Shown here in pieces: positions 1 through 9,600 of a DNA stretch of 64,000 bases. Each line of letters starts with the position of its first letter. The stretch's first letter is position 1. The notes beneath the pieces were generated by a model. It searched no databases. It saw nothing but the letters and a program-made list of their open reading frames with translations, and was not told where the DNA came from. The stretch comes from Pseudotabrizicola sp. (GTDB lineage Bacteria; Pseudomonadota; Alphaproteobacteria; Rhodobacterales; Rhodobacteraceae). The translations under genes and the position numbers were made by a program. The DNA lies in the NCBI RefSeq assembly GCF_030684215.1, contig NZ_JAUXOV010000065.1, positions 62,001-126,000 on the forward strand. Direction: 5' to 3'.

Positions 1-92
1 AAAATAGTCCCGATCAAAGCCACTGCAAGGATTATCCAGTATCGTCGCCGGACCAGACCAATCAGGTCTTCGATTGTTTGGATCGGACCCAT
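1..92 (-). CDS. Wzz-type chain-length determinant, N-terminus only
   Basis: The minus strand from position 92 reads MGPIQTIEDLIGLVRRRYW followed by a hydrophobic run (IILAVALIGTI) that leaves the window. A short amphipathic start, an arginine cluster and then a first membrane helix is the usual N-terminus of Wzz/Wzc polysaccharide co-polymerases, inner-membrane proteins that set polysaccharide chain length. The start lies 3 bases after the stop of the CpsD-like ATPase gene, so the two are very likely one operon; split Wzc systems pair exactly such a membrane protein with a CpsD-type ATPase. Only 30 codons are visible, so the family call rests on the N-terminal pattern and the neighbour. Confidence 0.6.
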   Translation of the reverse strand, partial: MGPIQTIEDLIGLVRRRYWIILAVALIGTI

Positions 93-95
93 TGA

Positions 96-968
96 TCAGT
101 CCCTGCCATAGCGCAGGCGGCCAAGGCCCCGGTCTTGCGCACGGTTCAGAACAATCCCCAAAAGCGGAATGCGATGTTCGAACAGCGCCTCGCAGGCGCG
201 GATGTCCTTGGCTGTTGTGATCTTGCCATCGGCTACCACCAGCACAGCGTCCACCTTGTCCCGCATTGCCAGCACATCGTCACTCAGAAGGGCAGGCGGC
301 AGATCCATCACTGTAATATCGGGGTCAAGTTGTGTTTCCATTGCTTCCAGCGCTTGTGTCGCGTCTGCGCTGTGCAGAACGTCACCTGCATCCGGCACGG
401 CCTCTCCATTGAAACCGATGGCCAAGGTTTTGCCAACGCGTGAGAAAAGCGACTCGAGCGGCTGAGAGCCATCCAGAAAATCGCGCAAGGCCCCCAAGGG
501 CGCAGCGCCAAACAATGTGTGCAGACTTGGCCGCCGCAAATCGAGGTCTAGCAGCACCGTCCGGCTGCCGGGGCGGCGCGCAAGAGCCATTGCAAGATTG
601 GCGGCCGTGAAGGACTTGCCGCACCCATGGGTGGGCGAGGTGATGCCAATGCGCTGCCAGCCGCGCTCGACCATGGCTTGCGAAATTCGGGTGCGCAAAA
701 TGTCAAAGGCAGTGCCGGCAAGGCTTTGGTCCGGATTGATAAACAAACCGTTTCCAGCAAGGTGGTCGGTATCAAGGCTGATCGCGTTGAGCGATTCCCA
801 TACGCGTGCCGGGCTGAACAGGGCCAGTGGGTAGGGCTCGGAAAAAATATTCCGACTCAAGTTAATATCAAACTGTTGCGGGCCGCGCTCGGCGTTCTTG
901 CCGGGGCGAAACACCGATACAGACATCGGCCGCTCACGCTGCGATGCGGCATTGTCCTCATCGGACAT
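96..968 (-). CDS. CpsD/CapB-family exopolysaccharide tyrosine-kinase-like ATPase
   Basis: The 290-residue protein resembles the cytoplasmic ATPase half of bacterial tyrosine kinases that control polysaccharide export. Visible motifs are Walker A SPTHGCGKS (about residues 111-119), Walker A' VLLDLDLRRPS (138-148) and Walker B ITVMDLPPA (218-226). The C-terminus ends LGRLRYGRD and has one tyrosine rather than the usual tyrosine cluster, so autophosphorylation may be reduced or absent. I chose the ATG at 968 because AGGGA sits about 9 bases before it; the frame stays open to 1196 but that extension looks non-coding, and an ATG at 926 is an alternative. It precedes the Wzz-type gene in the same operon. 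Confidence 0.85.
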   Translation of the reverse strand: MSDEDNAASQRERPMSVSVFRPGKNAERGPQQFDINLSRNIFSEPYPLALFSPARVWESLNAISLDTDHLAGNGLFINPDQSLAGTAFDILRTRISQAMVERGWQRIGITSPTHGCGKSFTAANLAMALARRPGSRTVLLDLDLRRPSLHTLFGAAPLGALRDFLDGSQPLESLFSRVGKTLAIGFNGEAVPDAGDVLHSADATQALEAMETQLDPDITVMDLPPALLSDDVLAMRDKVDAVLVVADGKITTAKDIRACEALFEHRIPLLGIVLNRAQDRGLGRLRYGRD

Positions 969-1287
969 CGGAAAATTCCCTATATCCAGTGCGTTTTCTG
1001 GTGGTATCGCCAAGTTGTTGCTTCGGGCCATCACCTGGCACGCTCCTGAAAAAGCGCAGCGCGGGGGCTGCTTGCCGATACGCCGGTCTGCACAATCGCA
1101 AACCAAACCCTTTGACCAATCTGATTGCGGCCTGCTGCACTTTGACCGTGTCGCCGTCGCCTCAGACTTGCCAGACCCCCGTCCAGTAAGAGACATGATT
1201 AGCAGATTATCTTCCGAATTGAAAGGCTTTGCCCCTTTTATCCGATGACGGCCATAGCGTTTGCCGCCTCTCGGTTTTAGGGTTGAA
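969..1287. other. Intergenic region between divergent polysaccharide genes
   Basis: About 319 bases separate the start of the CpsD-like gene (minus) from the start of the GT2 gene (plus). The stretch should contain both promoters. I see no RNA gene, repeat or convincing consensus promoter. An open frame on the minus strand (969-1196) is continuous with the CpsD-like gene but lacks a family-like N-terminal sequence. Confidence 0.5.
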
Positions 1288-2262
1288 ATGGGAGAGGCAG
1301 AAGCAGCGGAAATGACCTTGATCGTCGATGCAGTTGTGATTGGCAGAAACGAAGGCGACCGTCTGGTTGCCTGCCTTTCTGCGTTGCGCGGACGCGTCCG
1401 GCGAGTGGTCTATGTAGACAGCGGATCCACGGATGCCTCGGTCGCGGTTGCGCAGGGGTTGGGGGCCAAAGTCATTATCCTCGACATGGACCGCCCCTTC
1501 ACCGCGGCGCGCGCGCGCAATGCCGGACTGCTGGCGCTGGCCGAGACTCCGCCGACATTTGTGCAATTTGTCGATGGTGATTGCGTGCTTGACCCTGGAT
1601 GGCTTCCTGCAGCGATTGAAGCGTTTTCGCTTCATCCGACGGCAGTGGTGGTCTGTGGTCGGCGGCGTGAACGCTTCCCGGAAGCGTCGGCCTATAACGC
1701 GATGGCCGACCGTGAATGGAACACCCCTGTCGGTGAGGCCAAAGCCTGCGGCGGGGATGCGCTGATGCGCTTTGCCCCTGTGCTGGCTGCTGGTGGTTAC
1801 CGGGATGATCTGATCGCCGGGGAAGAACCCGAGCTGTGCTTGCGCTTGCGCCGCGCCGGTGGGACGGTCTGGCGGATCGATGCGGAAATGACCCTTCACG
1901 ACGCCGCATTGGTGCGCTTTGGCCAATGGTGGAAGCGAATGGTCCGGTCTGGCCACGCCTTTGCCGAAGGGGCCGAACTTCATGGCGCCGGACCAGAGCG
2001 TCACTGGGTCGTCGAAAACCGCCGGGCGTTGAAATGGGGCGTAGCCGGACCATTGATCGTGATCATCGCCGGGCTGTTTCATCCGGCGGGATGGGCGCTT
2101 GCCTTGGCCTATCCGGCGCAAGTGCTGCGGCTTTCCCGGCGCGGTGGCTGGACATGGGCGCTGCTGACGGTCGCGGGTCGGTTTGCCGAAGCGACGGGTG
2201 CTCTGGGCTTTTACCTCGGCCAGGCGTTTGGTCGCAGACGCAAACTGATCGAGTATAAGTAG
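1288..2262 (+). CDS. Family 2 glycosyltransferase
   Basis: A GT-A fold glycosyltransferase of about 324 residues. The N-terminal nucleotide-sugar domain has VVIGRNEGDRL (about 17-26), YVDSGSTDAS (42-51) and a DxD-type metal site in FVDGDCVLDPGW (94-105). The acceptor region is EEPELCLRLRRAG, and a hydrophobic C-terminal part (about 240-300) would hold the protein at the inner membrane. It probably adds a sugar to the lipid-linked polysaccharide repeat unit. The start could be ATG 1288, with AGGG 5 bases upstream, or ATG 1312. It is convergent with the WecG-type gene, whose stop is 2 bases away. Confidence 0.85.
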   Translation: MGEAEAAEMTLIVDAVVIGRNEGDRLVACLSALRGRVRRVVYVDSGSTDASVAVAQGLGAKVIILDMDRPFTAARARNAGLLALAETPPTFVQFVDGDCVLDPGWLPAAIEAFSLHPTAVVVCGRRRERFPEASAYNAMADREWNTPVGEAKACGGDALMRFAPVLAAGGYRDDLIAGEEPELCLRLRRAGGTVWRIDAEMTLHDAALVRFGQWWKRMVRSGHAFAEGAELHGAGPERHWVVENRRALKWGVAGPLIVIIAGLFHPAGWALALAYPAQVLRLSRRGGWTWALLTVAGRFAEATGALGFYLGQAFGRRRKLIEYK

Positions 2263-2264
2263 CC

Positions 2265-3068
2265 TCAGCCGACCCGTTGTTTCAGCGCCGCCGCGACCTG
2301 CCCCGGAAGGATGGCCGCGCAGGCTGCGTAACGCGGAACCAACCGGCGCGGGGCTGAAAGCGCGCGCCACAGCCATTCCAACGCCAGCTTGCGCATCCAG
2401 ACCGGCGCACGGATCTGCTGGCCCGCCACAAAGTCCAGCCCCGCGCCAAAGCCGCAAAAGCCGATCTGGGGCGTAAGTATTTGACCAAAGGCGGCAAACG
2501 CCTCTTGTCGGGGGGCGGAAAGCGAAACGATACACACCCGCGCGCCCGCCGCCTGCATCGCTTGCAACGCGGTTTGCGCCTCTGTGCCCGTGGGATCAAA
2601 CCCCATTTCTGGCGCGCCGGTCCAGACCACACGCAGGGTCGGGATCTCGGCCTGCAATTGCTGCGCTGCTTTTGCCAGCACATCTGGCTCAGAGCCGTAG
2701 AAGGCGACCGGCATCGCCTCATCGGCGGCAAGCTGCAACAGCGGGCGCAGCAGATCTGATCCGGGAACCAGCGCAACCGGACGACGGGCGATCCGGGACA
2801 GCCAGACAATCGGGTTGCCGTCTGCCACGATCAGATCCTGCGCCGCATAGGTTGCCCGGTAGCTGGCCGAGGCGCGAAGTTTGACAAGGTGATCAAGGTT
2901 GATCGTGGCCAGAGCAAAGCCCTGCCCCTTACGGAACCGCGCCCGGATTTCGACCAGCAGGCTGGGCTGGTCGGGCATGTTCACTGTAATCGTCTGATCT
3001 GGATAACGAAACTGCACGGCGGGCCTGCGAACTATGGACCGCGGCCTTTTAGCACGGCCAACTGGCAA
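2265..3068 (-). CDS. WecG/TagA/CpsF-family glycosyltransferase
   Basis: 267 residues matching the WecG/TagA/CpsF family (GT26), which transfers a sugar such as N-acetylmannosamine onto a polyprenyl-linked primer. Recognisable segments are TINLDHLVKLR, the active-site block IVADGNPIVWLSR, PVAFYGSEPDVL, and CGFGAGLDFVAGQQIRAP towards the C-terminus, where the membrane-binding tail of the family lies. An internal methionine (MPDQPSLLVEI, residue 31) could be the true start because it matches the family N-terminus better. It lies in the exopolysaccharide locus on the strand opposite to its neighbours and is a likely early transferase of the repeat-unit pathway. Confidence 0.85.
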   Translation of the reverse strand: MPVGRAKRPRSIVRRPAVQFRYPDQTITVNMPDQPSLLVEIRARFRKGQGFALATINLDHLVKLRASASYRATYAAQDLIVADGNPIVWLSRIARRPVALVPGSDLLRPLLQLAADEAMPVAFYGSEPDVLAKAAQQLQAEIPTLRVVWTGAPEMGFDPTGTEAQTALQAMQAAGARVCIVSLSAPRQEAFAAFGQILTPQIGFCGFGAGLDFVAGQQIRAPVWMRKLALEWLWRALSAPRRLVPRYAACAAILPGQVAAALKQRVG

Positions 3069-3125
3069 AGGGCAGGGGGATCGACGCCGCGCCCGGTGTG
3101 CTGGCTCAGTGCGGCAATGGTTTGG

Positions 3126-3728
3126 TCAGTCTTCTTCACCTTGCCGCAGGCCGGTCTCGTCGGTCCACCAGCAGTAAAGCCGGCCCTCGTCGCGGTAGCG
3201 TTCGCTGTTTACCTGATCACCAAGGCTCTGGCTGCGGTGGCATGTCAGCCCGGCGATACTGATACTGCCGGTGGCCGCGTGGCCAAGGTGCGCCGAAATC
3301 ACCTTATCGATCAGATAGGGGCTAAGTTCGTCGGGCCGGGCACAGGCGGGGTTGGCGATGATGTCTGCCAGACGCAGGCGCTTTGCGTCGTCTGCCGCCA
3401 GAATACGCGCCACATCGGCCCGGAAAGCCGCCTCGGTTGCGATATAGGCCTCCAGCACGGGCATTGATTTTGCAGGCGGCTTTTTCAGCTTCAGCTGGCC
3501 AGCATCATGCAACATCTTCAGCACCCGCGCGCCGATGGGGGATGTCAGCTGCACATGGGCATCGTGAAACGCAAGCTCACGGTCTTCGTCGGAAAGCCGC
3601 ATCGTCGCCGGTCGCCCTTCCAGCACCGCGCGGCGCAAGGTGGCCAAAGCCGGAGTGCGGTGGATGTTCGGGATCATGTCGATGACCGCAAGCGCGGGCT
3701 TCATCCGCGTTCTGATATCCCAAAGCAT
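3126..3728 (-). CDS. Uncharacterised protein in the exopolysaccharide locus
   Basis: I do not recognise a family. The 200-residue product (starting MLWDIRTRMKPALAVIDMI) is mostly helical and charged, with no signal peptide or membrane helix. Blocks that may be conserved are LTSPIGARVLKMLHDAGQL, ARPDELSPYLIDKVISAHLG and GRLYCWWTDETGLRQ. The ATG at 3728 is preceded by GGAAAGG about 9 bases away; the frame extends 12 codons further upstream. It follows the WecG-type gene's promoter side at 57 bases and points the same way, so it may lead a two-gene minus-strand transcript. A role in polysaccharide assembly is suggested only by position. Confidence 0.6.
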   Translation of the reverse strand: MLWDIRTRMKPALAVIDMIPNIHRTPALATLRRAVLEGRPATMRLSDEDRELAFHDAHVQLTSPIGARVLKMLHDAGQLKLKKPPAKSMPVLEAYIATEAAFRADVARILAADDAKRLRLADIIANPACARPDELSPYLIDKVISAHLGHAATGSISIAGLTCHRSQSLGDQVNSERYRDEGRLYCWWTDETGLRQGEED

Positions 3729-3921
3729 GGTTTTCTGGCCTTTCCGCAGCGCAGCGTGCCGCAAGACTTAGCCCTATAGCCCATGATGCAATCCAATGCC
3801 ACGGGGGGGCCGTGCCGTCTGTCTGCCGCATTCAAGGCGCGGTTGTGCCGTTTTAACGCGTCAAGACAAGCCGGACGATCCATGCTATCGCCAACCCCCG
3901 GAGAGCAGACACCCAGACGCC

Positions 3922-5328
3922 ATGCCCATTGCCAATTCGCTTGCCTATACAATGCTGGTCTTGTGGCCCTTTGTTTCGTGGATCCTGTTCACGAAGCTGG
4001 ATCCGGCACGCGCGTTGATCTGGACGGTGTTGGGCGCCTACATGCTGCTGCCCCCGGTCATTGCCATCGACATACCGATGGTGCCGGGGTTCAACAAATA
4101 TGTGGTGGCAAATCTCTCGGCGACGGCGGCGGTTGTCTTCTTGCTCAAACAGCGGGTAGAGTTTTTGCCGCAATCGACGCTTGGGCGGACGCTGATCGTC
4201 GTGTTCATCCTCAGCCCGTTTGCGACCGTTCTGACCAATGGCGACCAAATCTGGTTTCAGGCATCAATGCTGCCCGCGATGCGGATTTACGATTCCGTCG
4301 CTGTGGTCACCAATCAGGTCATCGCCTTGTTGCCGTTTCTTCTGGCCCGCAAGCTTCTGGCAACCGAAGACGCAATGCGGGCGATCATCGTGGCGCTGAT
4401 GGCCGCAGGTCTGGTCTATTCATTGCCAATGCTGTGGGAGTCGCGCATGTCTCCTCAGTTGAATCTGATGTTTTACGGATACTTCCAGCATGATTTCAGC
4501 CAGGCGATGCGCTACGGATCTTTCCGGCCGTTTGTGTTCATGCCCCACGGGCTGTGGGTTGCGTTCTTTGGCATGATGACCTTTGTGGCATCGGTGGTGA
4601 TCATGCGGGTCGGCCCTGCGATGTCGCGGCCAAGGCAGTTTGTGGTGGCGGGCTACCTGTTTATCGTTTTGCTGCTTTGCCGCAGCACCGGGCCTTTGAT
4701 TTACGCGGCCTTGCTGGTGGCTCTGATCCTGTTGGTATCGCGGCGTTGGCAGGTGTTGTTTGCGGCGGCGATGGTAGCCGTGGTGATTGCCTATCCGCTG
4801 CTGCGCGGGCTGCATCTGGTGCCGGTTGATGACATCCTGAACTTTGCGATGAGCCTGAACGAAGACCGTGGTCGGTCCTTGGCCTTCCGTATCCGAAGCG
4901 AAGAACTGTTGCTGGTGCGCGCCGAAGAACGGCCTTGGTTTGGCTGGGGGAACTATGGGCGGGGCATGCTGCACGATCCGGTGACGGGCCAGATCAACGT
5001 GATTGCCGATGGTGGCTGGATCATTGTTTTGGGCATGTTCGGCTGGTTTGGCTATATCGGGATGTTCGGGCTGTTGTCGTTGCCCGTTGCTCTGATGGCG
5101 CGTGAAGCGTGGCGGCAGTCTTCAGATGCGATTTCCCCCTACGCGGCGGGGGTAGTTCTGATTTTGGCAGCCAACCTGTTTGATCTGTTGCCCAATGATA
5201 CCATCGTCGCCTTTACCTGGCTGATGGCAGGCGCCGTTCTGGGCCATGCCGAGATGCTGCGCGCCAAACGCAAAGCGCCAGACGCCGCGCCGCCTGTGCC
5301 TCTCAGGTCGCAAAGGACCATTTTGTGA
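3922..5328 (+). CDS. Wzy/WaaL-like O-antigen polymerase or ligase
   Basis: A 468-residue integral membrane protein with about ten or more hydrophobic segments spread over its whole length and a large polar loop (about residues 300-350) containing EDRGRSLAFRIRSEEL and RPWFGWGNYGRG. This arrangement is that of the O-antigen ligase/polymerase (Wzy_C) family, which joins lipid-linked repeat units in the periplasm. ATG 3922 opens directly on the first membrane helix (MPIANSLAYTMLVLW); the frame extends upstream but without a plausible N-terminus. Its stop overlaps the GTG start of the next glycosyltransferase by 4 bases, showing translational coupling. Polymerase versus ligase cannot be decided from sequence. 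Confidence 0.8.
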   Translation: MPIANSLAYTMLVLWPFVSWILFTKLDPARALIWTVLGAYMLLPPVIAIDIPMVPGFNKYVVANLSATAAVVFLLKQRVEFLPQSTLGRTLIVVFILSPFATVLTNGDQIWFQASMLPAMRIYDSVAVVTNQVIALLPFLLARKLLATEDAMRAIIVALMAAGLVYSLPMLWESRMSPQLNLMFYGYFQHDFSQAMRYGSFRPFVFMPHGLWVAFFGMMTFVASVVIMRVGPAMSRPRQFVVAGYLFIVLLLCRSTGPLIYAALLVALILLVSRRWQVLFAAAMVAVVIAYPLLRGLHLVPVDDILNFAMSLNEDRGRSLAFRIRSEELLLVRAEERPWFGWGNYGRGMLHDPVTGQINVIADGGWIIVLGMFGWFGYIGMFGLLSLPVALMAREAWRQSSDAISPYAAGVVLILAANLFDLLPNDTIVAFTWLMAGAVLGHAEMLRAKRKAPDAAPPVPLRSQRTIL

Positions 5329-6617
5329 CCCCGAACTTCCGCCCGCGTGTCCTGTTGATTGCCGAAGCGGCAAACCCGGAATGGGTCTCTGTGCCGTTGG
5401 TCGGCTGGTCTTTGGTGCGCGCCTTGGCCAAGGTTGCGGATGTGCATGTCGTGACACAGGTGCGCAACCGTGATGCATTCCTGCGCGCGGGCATGGTCGA
5501 GGGCGCAGACTTTACCGCAATCGATTCCGAGGCACTCGCGCGTCCCTTGTGGAAGCTGGGCAACTTTTTGTCAGGCGGGCGCGGCGGCTGGACAATTCAG
5601 CAGGCAGTAGCGACGATCAGTTACCCGTATTTTGAACGGCTGGTCTGGCAACGCTTTGGCGCGAATATCCGTGCAGGGCACTATGATCTGGTGCACCGGG
5701 TCACGCCGTTGTCGCCCGTGCAACAAAGCCCGATTGCGACCAAGTGCAGGCGTGCAGGCGTGCCCTTTGTGCTGGGGCCGATCAATGGTGGCGTGCCTTG
5801 GCCAAAGGGCTTCGAGGCCGAGATGAGGCGTGAACGCGAATGGTTGTCCAAGGTGCGGGGCCTTTACCGCGCACTTCCGGGGCGGCAAGGCACGCTGCGG
5901 GCCGATGCCATTCTGTGCGGGTCACGTCAGACCATGCGCGACATTCCGGCAGCGCATCAGGACCGGGTGATCTACCTGCCGGAAAACGCGATTGATCCGG
6001 CGCGGTTCAATGCAACCGCCGTGCACGGCGGGCACGGGCCGATGCGCGCTTGTTTCATCGGGCGACTGGTGCCGCTCAAGGGCGTTGACATGTTGATCGC
6101 AGCGGCAGCGCCTTTGCTGCGCAACGGGCGTCTGGTGCTCGACATCATCGGTGACGGTGACATGATGGAACCGCTGCGCGCGCAGGCTGCCCCGTTTGGC
6201 GATGCGGTTGTGTTCCATGGCTGGAAAGACCACGCACAGGTGCAGGATATCGCCGCGCGCTGTCAGGTGCTGGCTTTCCCGTCAATCCGTGAATTTGGCG
6301 GTGGTGTCGTGCTGGAGGCGATGGCCCTTGGCCTTGCGCCGATCGTGGTCGATTACGCAGGTCCGGCAGAGTTGGTGACTGAAGATACCGGCTGGAAGGT
6401 GCCCATCACCGGGCGAAACGCTGTCATTGCGGGGCTGGCCGCGCGGTTGGCGCATTGCGTGGATCATCCGCAAGATGTGGCCGCCAAGGGCGCGCTGGCC
6501 CGCGCGCGCGTCGATGAACTTTTCACATGGAACCGCAAAGCCGCGCAGATTTTGCGCGTCTATCACTGGGTTCTGGACCCGGATTCACCCAAGCCAAACC
6601 TATTTGGGCAAGAATAA
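5325..6617 (+). CDS. Family 4 glycosyltransferase
   Basis: A 430-residue GT-B glycosyltransferase. The C-terminal nucleotide-sugar domain shows ACFIGRLVPLKGVDMLI (about 240-256), LDIIGDGDMMEPL and the GT4 signature EFGGGVVLEAMALGLAPIV (about 324-342), where the ExxxxE pair would bind the donor diphosphate. The N-terminal acceptor domain includes VHRVTPLSPVQQS and FVLGPINGGVPWP. The start is GTG, overlapping the stop of the polymerase gene (GTGA). It lies 53 bases before the polyketide synthase on the same strand, so the polysaccharide and polyketide genes may share a transcript. Confidence 0.9.
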   Translation: MTPNFRPRVLLIAEAANPEWVSVPLVGWSLVRALAKVADVHVVTQVRNRDAFLRAGMVEGADFTAIDSEALARPLWKLGNFLSGGRGGWTIQQAVATISYPYFERLVWQRFGANIRAGHYDLVHRVTPLSPVQQSPIATKCRRAGVPFVLGPINGGVPWPKGFEAEMRREREWLSKVRGLYRALPGRQGTLRADAILCGSRQTMRDIPAAHQDRVIYLPENAIDPARFNATAVHGGHGPMRACFIGRLVPLKGVDMLIAAAAPLLRNGRLVLDIIGDGDMMEPLRAQAAPFGDAVVFHGWKDHAQVQDIAARCQVLAFPSIREFGGGVVLEAMALGLAPIVVDYAGPAELVTEDTGWKVPITGRNAVIAGLAARLAHCVDHPQDVAAKGALARARVDELFTWNRKAAQILRVYHWVLDPDSPKPNLFGQE

Positions 6618-6670
6618 GTCAGGGCAGGTTCCTTAATTTGGTCAGGTTTGCTAGATAGTTGAGGGGTCGA

Positions 6671-9600
6671 ATGCGCTTGCCGAGTGTTACCCCCATGTCC
6701 GATTCCCTGTCGCCTAATAACCTGTCCGAAACCGACATCGCGATTGTCGGCATGGCGGCGCATGTTCCGGGGGCGGCCGATATCGGAGCCTACTGGCAAA
6801 ATCTGCGTGACGGGATCGAGTCTATCCGGGTGCTGGACGAGTCTGCCTTGCTTGCGGCAGGTGAATCGCCTGCGCGGATCGCAAAATCAAACTATGTGCC
6901 CGCCGCCGCTGTGCTGGACGGCTTCGAAGGGTTCGACGCCGATTTCTTCGGTTTTTCCCCGAAAGAGGCCGCGATCCTCGACCCGCAGCACCGCCATTTC
7001 CTTGAAGTCGCTTGGGAGGCGCTTGAAAACGCTGGCCATCCGCCCGAGAAATTCCCCGGCCAGATCGGCGTCTGGGCTGGTTGCGGGATGGGGTCGTATT
7101 TCTATTTCAACCTGTGTTCCCACCGCGATCTGGTCGATCAGACCGGCATGTTCCTGTTGCGCCACACCGGGAACGACAAGGATTTTCTGGCCACCCGCGT
7201 CAGCCATATCCTTGATCTGAAGGGGCCAAGCATCAATGTGCAGACCGCCTGTTCCACCAGTCTCGTGGCGGTGCATTACGCCACGCAGGCGCTGTTGAAC
7301 GGCGAATGTGACATGGCCTTGGCGGGCGGCGTCACCATCGAATTGCCTCACGCGCGCGGCTATCTCTATACCGAGGGCGAAATCCTGTCGCCCGATGGCC
7401 ATTGCCACGCCTTTGATCACCGCGCCCAAGGCACGGTCTTTGGCTCGGGCGCGGGCTGCGTGGTGCTGCGTCGCGCGGTCGATGCGGTGCGCGATGGCGA
7501 TCATATCTGGGCAATCATCAAAGGGTCTGCTGTCAACAATGACGGCGCTGCCAAGGCTGGCTATCTTGCACCATCGGTCGATGGTCAGGCCCGCTGCATT
7601 GCCGAAGCGCAGGCCATGGCCGGGGTATCGGCCGACAGCGTCAGCTATATCGAATGCCACGGCACCGGCACCTATCTGGGCGACCCGATAGAGGTCGCCG
7701 CGCTCACCGCCGCCTTTCGCGAAACTACCGATGCGGTCGGGTCATGCCGTATCGGCTCGGTCAAAACCAACATCGGCCATCTGGACACCGCCGCCGGGGT
7801 CGCCAGCCTGATCAAGGTGGCACTGGCACTGCATCACCGCGAACTGCCGCCCAGCCTTGGCTACGAGTCTCCGAACCCCGCCATCGACTTTGAAACCTCG
7901 CCCTTCCGCGTCAATGACCGGCTGACCGCCTGGAATGCGCCAGTGCTGCGCGCCGGTGTGAACTCGCTGGGCGTCGGCGGCACCAATGCCCATGCCGTGC
8001 TTCAGCAAGCCCCCGACCGCGCACCTTCTGCCCTCAGCGACTGGCCGTTTCAGCCTCTGGTCCTGTCGGCCCGCTCAAAGACGGCGCTCGATGCGGCCAG
8101 CACGCGCCTTGCCTCCCATCTGCGTGCCAACCCCGATCAACCTCTGGCCGATGTGGCCTATACCCTGAAAGACGGCCGCCGCGCCTTCGACAAACGCCGC
8201 GTGCTGGTGGCTGCCACCCATGCCGAGGCCGCAGCCATCCTTGACAGCGCCGATCCCCGCCGTGTCTTTACGCATGACTGGCTGGGTGATGACCCCGAGG
8301 TCGTCTTCATGTTCCCCGGCGGTGGCGCGCAATATGCGGGGATGGCGCGCGACCTGTACGAAACTGAACCCGTCTTTGCCGACTGGATGGATCGCGGCCT
8401 TGCCGTGCTGGAACCCAAACTCGATTACGACATACGTGCCCTCTGGTTGCCCGAAAAAGGCACCGGGGCGGCAGCGTCCGAGGCGCTGAAAAAGCCTTCG
8501 GTGCAACTGCCGCTTATCATGATCACTGAATATGCACTGGCCAAACTCTTTGAGTCATGGGGCGTCACCCCGACTGCCCTCGTTGGTCATTCAATGGGCG
8601 AAAACACCGCCGCCGCCCTCGCCGGCGTGATGAGCTTTGAAGACTGCATCGGTCTTGTCCACCTGCGCGGCACCCTGTTCGACACCATCGCACCGGGCGG
8701 TATGCTTTCGGTCCCCTTCTCCGAGCCCGACCTGCGCAAAGCCCTTGTCGATCTTGGCTTTTACCTTGGCGAAAACACTCCGGGGGGCGACAGTGCCGCG
8801 CCATTGGTCCAGAAACCACTGACGACGGGGTTGGCCCCCGGTTCGACACATCAGCTCGACATCGCTTCGGTCAATGCGCCCGATCTCTGCGTCGTCTCCG
8901 GCCCCGATCACACCCTCACAGCCCTTGCCGGAAGGCTCGCCGCAACAGGCGTCGAGACTCAGCGCATCGCCATCGACATTGCCGCCCATTCCGCAATGCT
9001 CCAGCCGATCCTTGCGCGCTTTGGCGATTATCTGCGCTCAATTCCCCTGCACCCGCCGCGCCTGCCGATCATCTCGAACCAAACCGGGGTGGCTCTGACG
9101 ACAGCACAGGCCACCGACCCCGACTATTGGGTGCGGCACCTGCGCGGCACGGTGAATTTCCGCGCTTGCATGGCCACGCTGATGGCAGAGCCGGGCCGCG
9201 TCTATATTGAGATGGGGCCGGGCCGGGCGCTCTCGTCGCTGGCGCAGGCCAATGGCGTGGCCTCGGGTCAGGTCATCCCGGCCTTGCGCCACCCCGACCA
9301 GCTTATGGCGGATGACGCATGGCACATGGTCACGCTGGCGCGGCTCTGGGCCTGCGGTGTTGCGGTGGACTGGGATCAGATCTGGGGCGAAGGGCCGCGC
9401 CAGCGTGTGCCGCTGCCAACCTATGCCTTTCAAAAAAAGCCCTATTTCATTGCCCCCGCCGTCGGCCAGACGGTAGAGGCAGCGGCCTTGCCCGCCCGCA
9501 TCAATGATGTGTCCGGCTGGGGCTGGGCCGCGCATTGGCGGCCAGTTGCGGCGGGCTTCGATCTGGATGATCTGGCCGACGCCCCGCCCGAGACGTGGCT

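Noticed and set aside
1207-2535. A 442-codon minus-strand frame across the GT2 gene
   Set aside because: The plus strand has GT2 motifs and the minus strand 2265-3068 carries WecG in another frame; this translation is basic and featureless.
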